From Muribaculaceae bacterium (GTDB lineage: Bacteria; Bacteroidota; Bacteroidia; Bacteroidales; Muribaculaceae), in the NCBI GenBank assembly GCA_029052265.1, contig JAIDJJ010000429.1, forward strand, positions 1 through 14,171: a stretch of DNA of 14,171 bases, read 5' to 3'. This document shows positions 14,093 through 14,171 of this stretch, one piece after another. The position numbers were made by a program, and so were the translations under genes. Below the pieces are notes generated by a model, which was given only the letters and a program-made list of their open reading frames with translations, had not been told where the DNA came from and searched no databases. Each line of letters starts with the position of its first letter. Positions within the stretch are counted from its first letter, which is position 1.

Positions 14093-14171
14093 TAATTAGT
14101 AGTTAGTAATTGGTAATTGGTAGTTAGTCATTAGTCGGTTAGTCGTTAGTCATTAGTCATTAGTCGTTAGT
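14089..14171 (+). repeat. Degenerate heptamer tandem repeat (TTAGTNN) after purM, to the window edge
   Basis: About 12 units of seven bases follow one another, beginning TTAGTAA and TTAGTAG and ending as TTAGTCA and TTAGTCG. Two units read TTGGTAA/TTGGTAG and one has an extra G (14138). The first unit contains the purM stop codon. The array continues past the window, so its full length is unknown. Confidence 0.9.

Noticed and set aside
14089..14171. CRISPR-like array at the right edge
   Set aside because: The units are seven bases and contiguous, with no spacers and no cas genes nearby. It is a simple tandem repeat.

Overview
The window looks like chromosomal DNA of a Bacteroidota bacterium, most likely order Bacteroidales and possibly a Muribaculaceae-type gut commensal. 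Reasons: Bacteroidota-type promoter elements (TAnnTTTG at -7) in front of several genes, almost no Shine-Dalgarno sequences, a GSCFA-family protein, a single-chain PurL, and a secreted GH13 enzyme. The family-level placement is inferred and was not tested.

Layout. (1) Positions 1-4440, minus strand: a pyrimidine operon read pyrC, carA, carB. carB runs off the left edge with 568 codons present. The roughly 215-nt leader before pyrC holds a promoter, a short leader ORF ending in a T-run, and two tandem terminator-like hairpins whose arms can re-pair with each other. This looks like a transcription attenuator and is the most interesting signal here. (2) Positions 4587-6257, plus strand: a lone secreted GH13 alpha-amylase-family enzyme with its own promoter region, a GC-rich 19-codon upstream ORF, and a hairpin terminator shared with the gene that converges on it. 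(3) Positions 6333-8313, minus strand: a single-pass membrane protein with an OmpA-like domain and an odd His/Asp-rich repeat tail, then a GSCFA-family protein whose promoter sits so close to the ATG that its mRNA may be leaderless. (4) Positions 8435-14171, plus strand: purine genes purE, purL, purM. purE has a long leader of about 275 nt with competing complementary segments and a terminator-like hairpin just before the likely GTG start. The purL-purM gap holds an imperfect inverted repeat, and a degenerate heptamer repeat begins at the purM stop and runs off the right edge.

How the genes work together. CarA and CarB make carbamoyl phosphate from glutamine, bicarbonate and ATP. PyrC closes carbamoyl aspartate to dihydroorotate. 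PyrB, which acts between them, is not in the window. PurL makes FGAM from FGAR and glutamine, PurM closes FGAM to AIR, and PurE acts on carboxylated AIR. PurK, the usual partner of a class I PurE, is not in the window. Both operons therefore feed nucleotide synthesis, both draw on glutamine, and both appear to have terminator-containing leaders. The three central genes have no evident link to nucleotide metabolism.
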